Source: Paenibacillus xylanexedens (GTDB lineage: Bacteria > Bacillota > Bacilli > Paenibacillales > Paenibacillaceae). Taken from it: DNA of 64,000 nt. The DNA lies in contig NZ_VEBF01000003.1 in assembly GCF_007676705.1 (NCBI RefSeq), positions 186,001 to 250,000 on the forward strand, written 5' to 3'. Below the pieces are notes generated by a model, which was not told the origin of the DNA, ran no database searches, and was given only the letters and a program-made list of their open reading frames with translations. Both the position numbers and the translations under genes were made by a program. This document shows positions 1-8,438 of the stretch, in pieces. Each line of letters begins with the position of its first letter. Position 1 is the stretch's first letter.

Positions 1-1287
1 CTGATTCGCAGTCATCAGCGGATGATTGCCGAACTCGACAGTCTCACCACCTCGTTTAACCAACTTCTTCTGAATGGAGACGGGGTACAACCCCTGCTTC
101 GATTATTGTCACGTACAACCGGATATGCCGTGGCGTTATATCCACTTGAAGGAGAAGCAAGTGCAGTTCCCTATTGCCCTCCAGAGCAGCTGGAGACTCG
201 TCGGCAGGATTGGTTTTTGCAACGAGGACATTCGGAGGGAGAGGATACTACAGCGTTAAAAGCATACACGGATAACACATTGCATGCGTTCAGCATGCCT
301 GTTCAGGCGTTGGATTACACCTTTGCTGATCTTGTGCTCATGCATCAAAAACTGCCGGATCACGATTCAAGCATACCGATTATACCCTCGGATGAATTCG
401 TCATTCAGGCACTGGAACGTTGCGCAGCAGCGATTGCCCAGGACTGGATGCGAACCAAGTACATGGAAGAGAAACGTCGCTACAAAGAAGATATGTGGGT
501 CATTGACTGGCTTAACGGACATCACTCCACGAAGGAAATCCATGAATATGTATCTACCGTTAATCCCCTTCTCGCAAAAGGCAAAGCCACCATTATCTTA
601 TTCGACAGCAACCCCGCATACACAGACAGCCTCAGACTTCAGAAGTTATTGATACAACGCAACATCGTCGCCCGGTCGGTATTTGCACGGGAGAACTTCA
701 CCCTCTACAGCACAGTTCTGAACCATCAGATCATTCTTATCATTCTCGACCCACTACCCGGATCTCAGCGTAAAAGCAATCTATGGCGCTGCATCGAACA
801 GCTGCAGCAGCACGAGCAGGAACAGACCCATCGTCTCTTTTCAGGCCTATTCGGTATCGGTCATAGCTGCGCGGATCTCTCCCGTCTCAAGGACAGCCTG
901 GAATCAGCAAAGGAGACACTGCGAATTCAGAAGGACATCGGTGTGATGCAGCAGCCCTTTTACAGTAACCTTCATTGTTACCGTATCATTGCCAGCATGA
1001 AGCAGAGCGGTAATCTGGATGATTTCATCGAAGAATATCTGGGGCCGCTCATTCGTTACGATACAGAGAAAGGAGGTCAGCTGCTACGTACGCTCAAGCA
1101 ATATTTGGTCCTGTGCTGCTCCAAGCAAGAGACGGCCACCGCGCTATATATCGTTAGACAGACGCTGTATCACCGTTTGGACAAAATCGAATCCCTTTTG
1201 GGAGAAGACTATATCCTCCCCGAGAAAAGGGTTGCGATCGAACTTGCCATCTACGCCTATGAGTACGTTCATGGGCCAATCGTATGA
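1..1287 (+). CDS. PucR-family transcriptional regulator, 5' end cut off by window edge
   Basis: The reading frame is open back to base 1, and the first ATG at base 22 has no ribosome binding site. The N-terminus therefore lies outside the window. PucR-family regulators are usually around 500 residues with an N-terminal purine-catabolism-type sensor domain; about 428 codons are visible here. The last 60 residues match the PucR C-terminal helix-turn-helix pattern (TATALYIVRQTLYHRLDKI), and the middle resembles the GGDEF-like linker of CdaR/PucR proteins. It ends 17 bases from the end of the leftward pyrimidine operon and converges on it. By position and family it is the likely regulator of that operon, probably an activator responding to a pyrimidine or intermediate. 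The ligand is not visible. Confidence 0.85.
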   Translation: MIRSHQRMIAELDSLTTSFNQLLLNGDGVQPLLRLLSRTTGYAVALYPLEGEASAVPYCPPEQLETRRQDWFLQRGHSEGEDTTALKAYTDNTLHAFSMPVQALDYTFADLVLMHQKLPDHDSSIPIIPSDEFVIQALERCAAAIAQDWMRTKYMEEKRRYKEDMWVIDWLNGHHSTKEIHEYVSTVNPLLAKGKATIILFDSNPAYTDSLRLQKLLIQRNIVARSVFARENFTLYSTVLNHQIILIILDPLPGSQRKSNLWRCIEQLQQHEQEQTHRLFSGLFGIGHSCADLSRLKDSLESAKETLRIQKDIGVMQQPFYSNLHCYRIIASMKQSGNLDDFIEEYLGPLIRYDTEKGGQLLRTLKQYLVLCCSKQETATALYIVRQTLYHRLDKIESLLGEDYILPEKRVAIELAIYAYEYVHGPIV

Positions 1288-1303
1288 AGAACTCCAGCAT
1301 GGT

Positions 1304-1531
1304 CTACGCTCCCCGCTGCTCCTGAAGCTGGCGAATCAGGATGTGACTGAACCACTTTCGTCCAGACGCCGTACCCACGTATTGCTCTTGTTTCTCTTCG
1401 GGAAGATCCGGGTGCCCCCATATGACGTGTGCACCCTCCAGATGTTCCCGTACCGCGTAGATCCGATACCCCTGTGCAACCATTCGCTCTATGGCGATTC
1501 TCTCCGCTTCAAACACATCATGATCTGACAT
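1304..1531 (-). CDS. 75-aa protein of unknown function, last gene of pyrimidine operon
   Basis: I do not recognise this protein. It is soluble, charged and has no signal peptide or membrane segment. Its start codon overlaps the stop of the dihydropyrimidinase gene as ATGA, so it is probably translationally coupled. That overlap is the best evidence that it is real. The sequence is rich in Glu, Gln, His and Arg (for example REHLEGAHVIWGHPD), with no cysteines and no obvious metal-binding motif. A role in pyrimidine catabolism is inferred from position only. Confidence 0.6.
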   Translation of the reverse strand: MSDHDVFEAERIAIERMVAQGYRIYAVREHLEGAHVIWGHPDLPEEKQEQYVGTASGRKWFSHILIRQLQEQRGA

Positions 1532-2976
1532 CAGCTTCTCCCTCCATTCACTGCCGTCACGGGCTGTCTCACCGGAATAGGTATACCCGCATCGTATTTA
1601 TCACGCTTCACATACTGCCCCGCCCCTGCCAATCCGGCAAATTGCCGATCACGAATGACATATTCCCCGCGGCACAGCACCGTCACCGGACATCCCTGTA
1701 CCTGCATGCCTTCAAATGCGCTATAATCCACATTCATATGATGCGTATCTGCCGAGATCACTCTGTTTACAGATGGGTCAAAAATAACGATATCCGCATC
1801 TGTCCCTACGGCCAGAGTGCCTTTCTGCGGAAATAACCCAAATAACTTGCTCGCTCTTGTCGAACATAGATCGACCCACTGATTCAGCGTAATCCTTCCT
1901 TTGACTACACCTTCCGAATACAGAATACTTAGGCGATCTTCGATGACAGGCCCCCCGTTCGGAATTTTGCTGAAATCATCCTTGCCCAGGTCCTTCTGCC
2001 CTTTGAAATTAAACGAACAATGATCAGAACCAATCGTCTGCAACTGACCGCTTTTCAGTGCGTTCCAGAGTACTTCCTGATGAGCAGCCTCCCGTAGCGG
2101 TGGTGACCAGACATACTTTGCACCCTCGAAATCCGGCTGATCCATAATCGACTGATCCAGTGTCAAATACTGAGGACAGGTCTCTCCCCAGATCCGGTAG
2201 CCCATTTCACGCATGCGTGCGATCTGCTCCACTGCTTCCGCACAGGTCACGTGCACCACATACAGCTGTGAATCCGCAAGCGCAGCCAGACGCGCCGCAC
2301 GCCCTGTTGCTTCTCCCTCCAGCATGGATGGACGAGTCAGCGCATGGTGAATGGGCTCTGTGCGCCCTTCGGCGAGCGCCTGTCGTACCAGCAGATCAAT
2401 GACATCCCCGTTCTCGGCATGCACCATGACGAGTGCGCCGTACTCTTTTGCCTTCTGCAACGTCTGGAAGAGAATCCCGTCATCAGCCTGGAACTGGTTT
2501 TTGTAAGCCATGAACACCTTGAAGGATGACACACCCTCTTCTTCAATAATCTGCGGCAGCTCTTCCAGCACCTGATCATTCATCTCCCCAATCATGAGAT
2601 GGAAACCGTAGTCGATGGCGGCTTTACCCTCGGCTTTGGCATGCCACTCTTGGAGAGATTCGATTAATGGACGCCCTTTTTGTGTCAGACAGAAATCAAT
2701 GATCGTCGTTGTACCGCCAAAGGCTGCTGCTGCCGTTCCTGTCGCAAAATCATCTGCGGTTACCGTTCCACCGAATGGCATATCCAGATGTGTATGCGGA
2801 TCGATCCCGCCTGGAATGACGTAACAGCCGGAAGCGTCCACGACTTCCGTTTGTTCGTCTGGGATAAGCCCGATGCCAATCTGTGTGATTTTACCCTTTT
2901 CGATCAACATATCTGCCTCAAAGGTATCCGACGCTGTGACCAACACACCATTACGAATCAATTTGCGGGTACTCAT
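1531..2976 (-). CDS. hydA: Dihydropyrimidinase (D-hydantoinase family)
   Basis: This enzyme hydrolyses 5,6-dihydrouracil or dihydrothymine to N-carbamoyl-beta-alanine or its methyl homologue, the second step of reductive pyrimidine degradation. The length of 481 residues is normal for cyclic amidohydrolases. All expected binuclear metal ligands are present: His61 and His63 (DPHTHLD), the carboxylated Lys153 (SFKVFMAYK), His186, His242 and Asp318 (GSDHCSF). The start has AAGGAGG eight bases upstream, and it overlaps the preA stop as ATGA. PreA/PreT and two N-carbamoyl hydrolases in the same operon favour the pyrimidine role over a general hydantoinase. Confidence 0.93.
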   Translation of the reverse strand: MSTRKLIRNGVLVTASDTFEADMLIEKGKITQIGIGLIPDEQTEVVDASGCYVIPGGIDPHTHLDMPFGGTVTADDFATGTAAAAFGGTTTIIDFCLTQKGRPLIESLQEWHAKAEGKAAIDYGFHLMIGEMNDQVLEELPQIIEEEGVSSFKVFMAYKNQFQADDGILFQTLQKAKEYGALVMVHAENGDVIDLLVRQALAEGRTEPIHHALTRPSMLEGEATGRAARLAALADSQLYVVHVTCAEAVEQIARMREMGYRIWGETCPQYLTLDQSIMDQPDFEGAKYVWSPPLREAAHQEVLWNALKSGQLQTIGSDHCSFNFKGQKDLGKDDFSKIPNGGPVIEDRLSILYSEGVVKGRITLNQWVDLCSTRASKLFGLFPQKGTLAVGTDADIVIFDPSVNRVISADTHHMNVDYSAFEGMQVQGCPVTVLCRGEYVIRDRQFAGLAGAGQYVKRDKYDAGIPIPVRQPVTAVNGGRS

Positions 2977-4268
2977 GATATCGCCTCCTTGGTTGATTGA
3001 TCTCTGACCGATTGCAGCAGGGCAATCGCAGACTGACGTTCATTCCAGGTTACAGGTTCCTGCTCAGGTACAAGCTCAACCATCTCAATCGCCCCATCCA
3101 CTGGGCAGACGATCGAACACAGATTACAGCCAACACAGTCCTCTTCCACCACTTCCAGATAGGAACCCGATGGGTCGGTCAACATATCAATACACTGATG
3201 CGAGGTGTCCTCACACGCAATATGGCATTTGTTGCAGTTGATGCAGACATCGCGGTTGATGCGGGCGACCACTTTGTAGTTCAGATCGAGATTGCCCCAA
3301 TCCGAATAACGCGGAACCGTCTGACCTACGAGTTCTGCTACGCTGCTCAAACCCTTTTCATCCAAATAATCGTTCAGGCCATCAATCATGTCCTCCACAA
3401 TGCGAAATCCGTGATGCATCGCTGCGGTACATACCTGAACCCCTGTAGCACCCATGAGCAGAAACTCTGCCGTGTCCCGCCAGTCGGAGATGCCACCAAT
3501 CCCCGAGATTGGCACACCTACCTCCGGATTACGGGCACATTCGGCAACCATGTTCAGAGCAATTGGTTTCACGGCTGGACCACAATACCCGCCATGTGCT
3601 CCTTTGCCTCCCACATGGGGCACAGTATTCCACGAATCCAGATCCACACCTGCGAGAGAGTTAATCGTATTGATCAGGGAGATCGCATCCGCGCCACCCC
3701 GGACAGCTGCCCGGGCCGTCGCTGTAATATCCGTGATATTCGGCGTGAGCTTCACGATCACTGGTGTGGTCGCCACTTCCTTTACCCACATCGTCTGCAG
3801 CTCCACAAGGTCCGGCTGTTGACCGGAGGCAGCTCCCATGCCCCGTTCGGCCATGCCATGCGGGCAGCCAAAGTTCAACTCCAAGCCATCCACACCGACG
3901 GCCTCCACCTTTTTCACAATCTCATGCCACTTCTCCCGCGTAGGCTCCACCATCAGTGAAGCGACAACCGCACGATCCGGGAAACGCTTCTTGGTCTCGG
4001 CAATCTCCCGCAGATTCACTTCCAGCGGACGATCGGATATCAATTCAATATTGTTAAAGCCCGCCACCCGCTGTCCGCCAAAATGGACCGCCGCGAAACG
4101 GGAGGATGTATTGATAATCGGCTCACCCAGTGTCTTCCACACCGCACCACCCCAACCCGCTTCGAATGCACGCTGAACCTGATACCCCGTATTGGTCGGT
4201 GGTGCAGAAGCCAGCCAGAACGGATTGGGTGATCGAATACCTGCTAGATTAATGGATAAGTCAGCCAT
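2973..4268 (-). CDS. preA: NAD-dependent dihydropyrimidine dehydrogenase subunit PreA
   Basis: Catalytic subunit that reduces uracil or thymine to the dihydropyrimidine with PreT as electron partner. The N-terminal two thirds is an FMN-binding dihydroorotate-dehydrogenase-like barrel. Cys135, in the loop LNFGCPHGM, aligns with the catalytic cysteine of mammalian dihydropyrimidine dehydrogenase. The C-terminus has two 4Fe-4S ferredoxin motifs (CINCNKCHIAC and CVGCNLCSIVC). The start was chosen at the ATG with AAGGAGGG just upstream (431 aa); a longer frame adds 16 residues without a ribosome site. The gene is 540 bases from preT, a gap filled by two repeat elements. It overlaps hydA by four bases. 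Confidence 0.93.
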   Translation of the reverse strand: MADLSINLAGIRSPNPFWLASAPPTNTGYQVQRAFEAGWGGAVWKTLGEPIINTSSRFAAVHFGGQRVAGFNNIELISDRPLEVNLREIAETKKRFPDRAVVASLMVEPTREKWHEIVKKVEAVGVDGLELNFGCPHGMAERGMGAASGQQPDLVELQTMWVKEVATTPVIVKLTPNITDITATARAAVRGGADAISLINTINSLAGVDLDSWNTVPHVGGKGAHGGYCGPAVKPIALNMVAECARNPEVGVPISGIGGISDWRDTAEFLLMGATGVQVCTAAMHHGFRIVEDMIDGLNDYLDEKGLSSVAELVGQTVPRYSDWGNLDLNYKVVARINRDVCINCNKCHIACEDTSHQCIDMLTDPSGSYLEVVEEDCVGCNLCSIVCPVDGAIEMVELVPEQEPVTWNERQSAIALLQSVRDQSTKEAIS

Positions 4269-4290
4269 AACGATCCCTCCTTGGTGTTGT

Positions 4291-4500
4291 TTGAACTTAC
4301 TAGTTACACCGGACACTCCGATGACAGAACAACTTTCCGATCGCTGTTATCCCCAGATTTTTTTGATTCCTTTTATAAAGGGAAAATCCGGGGATAAAGG
4401 CGAGGTTATGCTTCCGATGCAGCTTTCCTTCAGAAAGCTTTTAACTCCGCTTCTTCAGGTTCTTTCTGTCCTCTTCGTTTTGTGTAAATGTTTAGTTCAA
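4291..4500 (+). repeat. MITE-like foldback repeat, copy 1 (long form)
   Basis: Core runs from TTACAC (4304-4309) to GTGTAA (4482-4487), with an outer TTGAACT/AGTTCAA inverted pair. The two arms are imperfect inverted repeats of about 40 bases. Inside lies a stem formed by TTATCCCC...GGGGATAA, flanked by TCGC and GCGA. A second inner hairpin (AGCTTTC...GAAAGCT, about 4430-4450) is present in this copy and copy 2 but missing in copies 3 and 4. It lies upstream of the preA ribosome site, inside what would otherwise be a continuous operon. No transposase is present. Homologous copies are at 27445-27632, 32883-33030 and 50110-50292. Confidence 0.85.
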
Positions 4501-4581
4501 TTTTTATCGTTGTACTGGATATTTGGTCGTGTTTAGGATCTCTGCGTAGTAATGGTGTTTCTGGATAGTACGCACCTAAAT

Positions 4582-4778
4582 CCTAACGAACCGTAGAGCT
4601 CTTATTGGGCTCATTTGCGGCACTTTCAAAATCTAACGAATCGTAGAAAGCTTATATTGCTGTAATAGCTCATTTCGGCTTCATTTCAACGATTTTTATC
4701 AAAATAAGACGTGTGAGATTCATTAGATTTTTCAATCCTCCATAATTTCCACTATAAGGTGTGTAGGGTTCGTTAGCG
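4582..4778. repeat. Cluster of CTAACGAA-type short repeats (2 forward, 2 inverted)
   Basis: Four degenerate units of about 25-28 bases share the pattern CTAACGAA(C/T)C followed by a purine-rich stretch and CTTATT. Units at 4582-4606 and 4632-4658 are forward. Units at 4703-4727 and 4751-4778 are inverted. The cluster fills most of the rest of the preT-preA gap, and no open frame there has a ribosome site. A second cluster sits at 33086-33305, also directly beyond a MITE-like copy. Confidence 0.7.
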
Positions 4779-4808
4779 CGCCAGGGACACAAGGATTCGA
4801 TGAACTGC

Positions 4809-6185
4809 TCATGCCGTCTCTTCCACCTGTCCAGGCAACGCCTTCATAACTGCGGCGGCAGCCAGCTTACCTTGCTGTGCAGCCGAGACAACCATCGCTT
4901 CACCCTGGCCCTGACCAAAAATAACATCGCCTGCCGCATAGATCTGAGGATGCGAGGTACGGTACGTATGCGGCTCGATCTCGACAACACCCCAGTGGTG
5001 ACGAAGCCCAAACGCTTCAATTAACGGTAATAGACGATGCTGCCCAATCGCCCGGATGACCGTATCACATTCAATCATGAACTCCGATCCCTCTACAGGC
5101 ACAGGCAATGCACGCCCACCGCCAGGCGGGGTAACCAACTCCATTTTCACGCATTCCACAGCTTGAACCCGACCATTCTCGTCTCCAATGATACGCTGCG
5201 GCATCGTAAACCAGCGGAACTCCACACCTTCCTGCTTGGCAAACGTATATTCAAACGCATACGCCGTCATCTGGCTTTCCCCGCGCCGATATAACATCTG
5301 CACCCGCTCGGCACCAAGACGTACCGAACAGGTCGCTGCATCTACCGCCGTATTACCCGCGCCAATAACGGCGACCTTCAGACCATTTAACGCGGGTGGA
5401 ACACCTTGCTTTGTAGACTCCACAAATTCAATGGCATCATAGACGCCTTCCAGTGTCTCTCCTTCAATGCCCAGCATAGGTACTGAACCCATGCCACATG
5501 CCAGAATGACCGCTTCATGTTGCTCTAGCAACTGCGTAGCAGGAATATCCACACCGATGCGCACCCCATAACGGATCTGCACACCCAGCGCTTCCACCTG
5601 CTCCACTTCCCATAGCGCAACCGATTCGGGCAAACGGAAAGATACGATGCCGTACGTATTCAGCCCGCCGCCTTTGGGTTTGGCTTCGTAGATCGTCACC
5701 TCATACCCTGCACGCCCCAGTTCACGTGCCGCCGACAGTCCCGCAGGACCCGCTCCCACAACAGCAACGTTTCTCCCATTGGCAGGCGCTGCCTGGAATA
5801 ACGGCTCATTCTTAGCTCGCGCCCAGTCGGTGGCATAACGCTGCAAGTCACCAATACGAATCGGCTTCGACGATTCGTTTAGCACACATGCGCCTTCACA
5901 TAACTCTTCTGTGGGGCATACACGTGCGCAGCTGGCTCCAACCGGATTCGCATCCATGATGGTGCGGGCCGATCCTTTCAGGTGCCCTGTCGATATTTTG
6001 CTAATGAAAGAAGGGATATTAATGTCAGTTGGGCAAGCCTTGATACAAGGTGCATCGTAACAGTACAGACAGCGGTTCGACTCCTCCATCGCTTCCTTTC
6101 CTGTCATGGCGGGTTTCATCTCGGCAAAACGACTCTCCCACCCGTAATCGGATAACGTTGTTCCTGAGCTGTTCATCAATGTCAT
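4809..6185 (-). CDS. preT: NAD(P)-dependent dihydropyrimidine dehydrogenase subunit PreT
   Basis: Electron-input subunit that passes electrons from NAD(P)H through FAD and Fe-S clusters to PreA. The N-terminal cysteine-rich domain (CLYCYDAPCIKAC, then CARVCPTEELCEGAC) resembles the glutamate synthase small-subunit type of Fe-S domain. Next come an FAD dinucleotide fold (VVGAGPAGLSAARE) and an NAD(P)H fold (VIGAGNTAVDAA). The length of 458 residues fits this family. AGGAGG precedes the first ATG closely; an ATG three codons later is an alternative start. It sits 39 bases after the nitrilase-type gene in transcription order. Confidence 0.92.
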   Translation of the reverse strand: MTLMNSSGTTLSDYGWESRFAEMKPAMTGKEAMEESNRCLYCYDAPCIKACPTDINIPSFISKISTGHLKGSARTIMDANPVGASCARVCPTEELCEGACVLNESSKPIRIGDLQRYATDWARAKNEPLFQAAPANGRNVAVVGAGPAGLSAARELGRAGYEVTIYEAKPKGGGLNTYGIVSFRLPESVALWEVEQVEALGVQIRYGVRIGVDIPATQLLEQHEAVILACGMGSVPMLGIEGETLEGVYDAIEFVESTKQGVPPALNGLKVAVIGAGNTAVDAATCSVRLGAERVQMLYRRGESQMTAYAFEYTFAKQEGVEFRWFTMPQRIIGDENGRVQAVECVKMELVTPPGGGRALPVPVEGSEFMIECDTVIRAIGQHRLLPLIEAFGLRHHWGVVEIEPHTYRTSHPQIYAAGDVIFGQGQGEAMVVSAAQQGKLAAAAVMKALPGQVEETA

Positions 6186-6224
6186 GCACCTCCTGAAGTT
6201 TGATCCGGGCAGCTTCCAGCTACT

Positions 6225-7106
6225 TCACAGACGAACCAGATGTTCGTACGTTTCCGGCCTGCGATCCCGGTAGAATTGCCACACATTACGCACCTCACGA
6301 ATCATCTCCGTATCCATCTCGCCAATAACGACCTCATCCTGATCCCGGCTGCCTATCGCTACCATTCTGCCTCGCGGGTCTACCAAGTACGACTGTCCGT
6401 AAAATTCACCCATATTCCATGGCGCTTCCACACCGACCCGGTTGATGGCCGCTACATAATAGCCGTTAGCTACCGCGTGAGCAGGCTGTTCCAGTTTCCA
6501 CAGATATTCCGATGTACCCGCAACCGTAGCGGACGGATTGAACACAATTTCTGCCCCCGCCAGCCCGAGCAATCGTGCCCCTTCCGGAAAATGACGATCA
6601 TAACAGATGTACACGCCGACTCTGGCGTAGGCCGTATCAAATACCGGATAACCGAGGTTACCTGGTTTGAAATAATACTTTTCCCAGAACCCATTCGTGC
6701 CCTCCCCAGCCTCCACATGAGGGATATGATGTTTGCGATATTTGCCCAGATATGAACCATCCGCATCAATGACGGCTGCCGTATTGTAATACGAAGCAAT
6801 GCCCTCCACCTCGTACACGGGTAAAACAATCACCACCGCAAGCTCCTTTGCCAGCTCCTGAAAACGTCTGGTCGTTGGTCCTTCCGGTACCGGTTCAGCG
6901 GATGCATACCATTTGGGATTCTGCTCTGTGCAAAAATACGGGCCATAGAATACTTCCTGCAGCCCGATGATCTTGGCCCCTCTTGCAGCAGCTTCACGGA
7001 CCAGCGCAATGTGCTTCTGAACCGCAGCCTCTTTGTGCACCTCAACGGGAGCCGAACCCTCAATCCCATGTGAAGCCTGGATTAATCCGATGCTGATTTT
7101 GCCCAT
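6225..7106 (-). CDS. Nitrilase-superfamily N-carbamoyl amidohydrolase (beta-ureidopropionase type)
   Basis: Carbon-nitrogen hydrolase with a complete catalytic triad: Glu51 (GLQEVF), Lys125 (KYRKHHIPH) and Cys168 (YICYDRHFPE). The GKYRKHHIPH and RHFPEGAR motifs fit the beta-ureidopropionase and N-carbamoylputrescine amidase branch. The length of 293 residues is typical. In this operon the likely reaction is N-carbamoyl-beta-alanine to beta-alanine, ammonia and carbon dioxide. It lies four bases after the M20 hydrolase that could perform the same step, so one may serve the thymine-derived substrate or another carbamoyl compound. That split is inference. Confidence 0.85.
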   Translation of the reverse strand: MGKISIGLIQASHGIEGSAPVEVHKEAAVQKHIALVREAAARGAKIIGLQEVFYGPYFCTEQNPKWYASAEPVPEGPTTRRFQELAKELAVVIVLPVYEVEGIASYYNTAAVIDADGSYLGKYRKHHIPHVEAGEGTNGFWEKYYFKPGNLGYPVFDTAYARVGVYICYDRHFPEGARLLGLAGAEIVFNPSATVAGTSEYLWKLEQPAHAVANGYYVAAINRVGVEAPWNMGEFYGQSYLVDPRGRMVAIGSRDQDEVVIGEMDTEMIREVRNVWQFYRDRRPETYEHLVRL

Positions 7107-7110
7107 AACG

Positions 7111-8400
7111 TCACAACGCCTCCTCAGGTAAAATGATTGGTTGGTTCACGCCACTGCACATCCTCCGAATGGTGCGATACAACACTTCCGTACCTAATCC
7201 AATATCCTCAGGGGAGGAATATTCGCTGGGATGATGACTGATGCCGTCCTTGCTGCGGACAAAGATCATGCCATAATCACACACAAGCGAAAGGGCCAAC
7301 GCATCATGGAACGGACCACTCATCAGTTCTGGCAGAGTAACCCCGATCTCTTCCGCGGATGAACGAATCACCGACATGATCGGCTCAGCACAATATCGCG
7401 GTTCACTGTTCGTATCCTCTGTCAGCGAGTAAGTCAGACCATATCGGGAACTTACGTCATCCAAAATGTTCATCAATCGGGCTTCAAGCCGGTTCCTGCG
7501 CTCCATCTCCATATCTCGTAAGTCCACCGTGAAGCTAACTTCCTCCGGGATGATATTCCGTGAGTCTGGAAATACCCTCAGACTTCCCACCGTACCTACG
7601 GTTGGAGCTTCCGGGTCTTCTCTCACCATATCGTCAAACGCCGCAATGACTTTTGCGCTGCCTACCAAAGCATCTTGCCGCATCCCCATCGGAACAGAGC
7701 CAGCATGACCCGCCATGCCTCTCATCGTCACCGTAAGCCAGAGTGGGCCCGAGATGCCTGTCACCAGACCTACTGGAGCATCCAGAGCCTCAAGCACTGG
7801 TCCCTGCTCAATGTGCAGCTCCAGATAACTGCCAATGGAACCTGGCGGGTAGATCGCTTCTTCAAAATCCGAAGGAGAACAGCCGAAGGCTTCCAGCGCC
7901 TCCCGGCGAGTCACTCCATTTTTATCCTGCCGCTCCAGTTCGCCCTCTTCCAACTGACCCGTTATGCCACGTGAGCCGAACAAACCTTTGTTAAAACGGG
8001 AACCTTCTTCATCGCAAAAGGCAATCACCTCAATCGGCATTAGGGGTTGAATGCCATTTTCGATCAGGCATTGCACGGCTTCCAGTGCGCCGAGCACACC
8101 GATCGCTCCATCATATCGACCGCCGTAAGGCTGAGAGTCGATATGGGAACCAATCATGAGGATAGGCAACGCCTGATCCGTACCTTCGAGACGACCAATC
8201 AGATTGCCGAAGGGATCAAGTCGAGTCGTCAGACCTGCCTTTTCCATCCAGAGACGAACCTGTATGATGCCGTCCATATCTTCTGGCGTCAGGGCAAGTC
8301 GGCAGACACCCGTCTCTGCGATTCGGCCAATCTGTGACAACTGCTCAATTCGCTCATTCAAGCGAAGCTGATTAATGAGTTTGCCTGTCGTGGTCTGCAT
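7111..8400 (-). CDS. M20-family Zn-dependent N-carbamoyl-amino acid hydrolase / beta-ureidopropionase
   Basis: Member of the allantoate amidohydrolase, N-carbamoyl-L-amino acid hydrolase and yeast-type beta-ureidopropionase family. Metal-binding signatures are visible: His86 in IGSHIDSQ, Asp97 in GGRYDGAIGV and the Glu131-Glu132 pair in FCDEEGSRF. The substrate-clamping region includes LELHIEQGPVLE. The length of 429 residues is normal. It is cytoplasmic, with no signal peptide. AAGGAGG sits nine bases before the chosen start. With dihydropyrimidinase in the operon, N-carbamoyl-beta-alanine is the best guess, though the family also contains allantoate and L-carbamoylase enzymes. Confidence 0.85.
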   Translation of the reverse strand: MQTTTGKLINQLRLNERIEQLSQIGRIAETGVCRLALTPEDMDGIIQVRLWMEKAGLTTRLDPFGNLIGRLEGTDQALPILMIGSHIDSQPYGGRYDGAIGVLGALEAVQCLIENGIQPLMPIEVIAFCDEEGSRFNKGLFGSRGITGQLEEGELERQDKNGVTRREALEAFGCSPSDFEEAIYPPGSIGSYLELHIEQGPVLEALDAPVGLVTGISGPLWLTVTMRGMAGHAGSVPMGMRQDALVGSAKVIAAFDDMVREDPEAPTVGTVGSLRVFPDSRNIIPEEVSFTVDLRDMEMERRNRLEARLMNILDDVSSRYGLTYSLTEDTNSEPRYCAEPIMSVIRSSAEEIGVTLPELMSGPFHDALALSLVCDYGMIFVRSKDGISHHPSEYSSPEDIGLGTEVLYRTIRRMCSGVNQPIILPEEAL

Positions 8401-8438
8401 CCTCCCTCGCCTCCTTTTGTGTTATCCATCTATGGCAA

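Noticed and set aside
4192..4536. Plus-strand open frame of 114 codons with a peptide similar to one at 27534-27770
   Set aside because: The similarity (MLPMQLSFRKLL) comes only from the two foldback repeat copies, which both contain the same DNA. There is no ribosome site and the frame overlaps preA.
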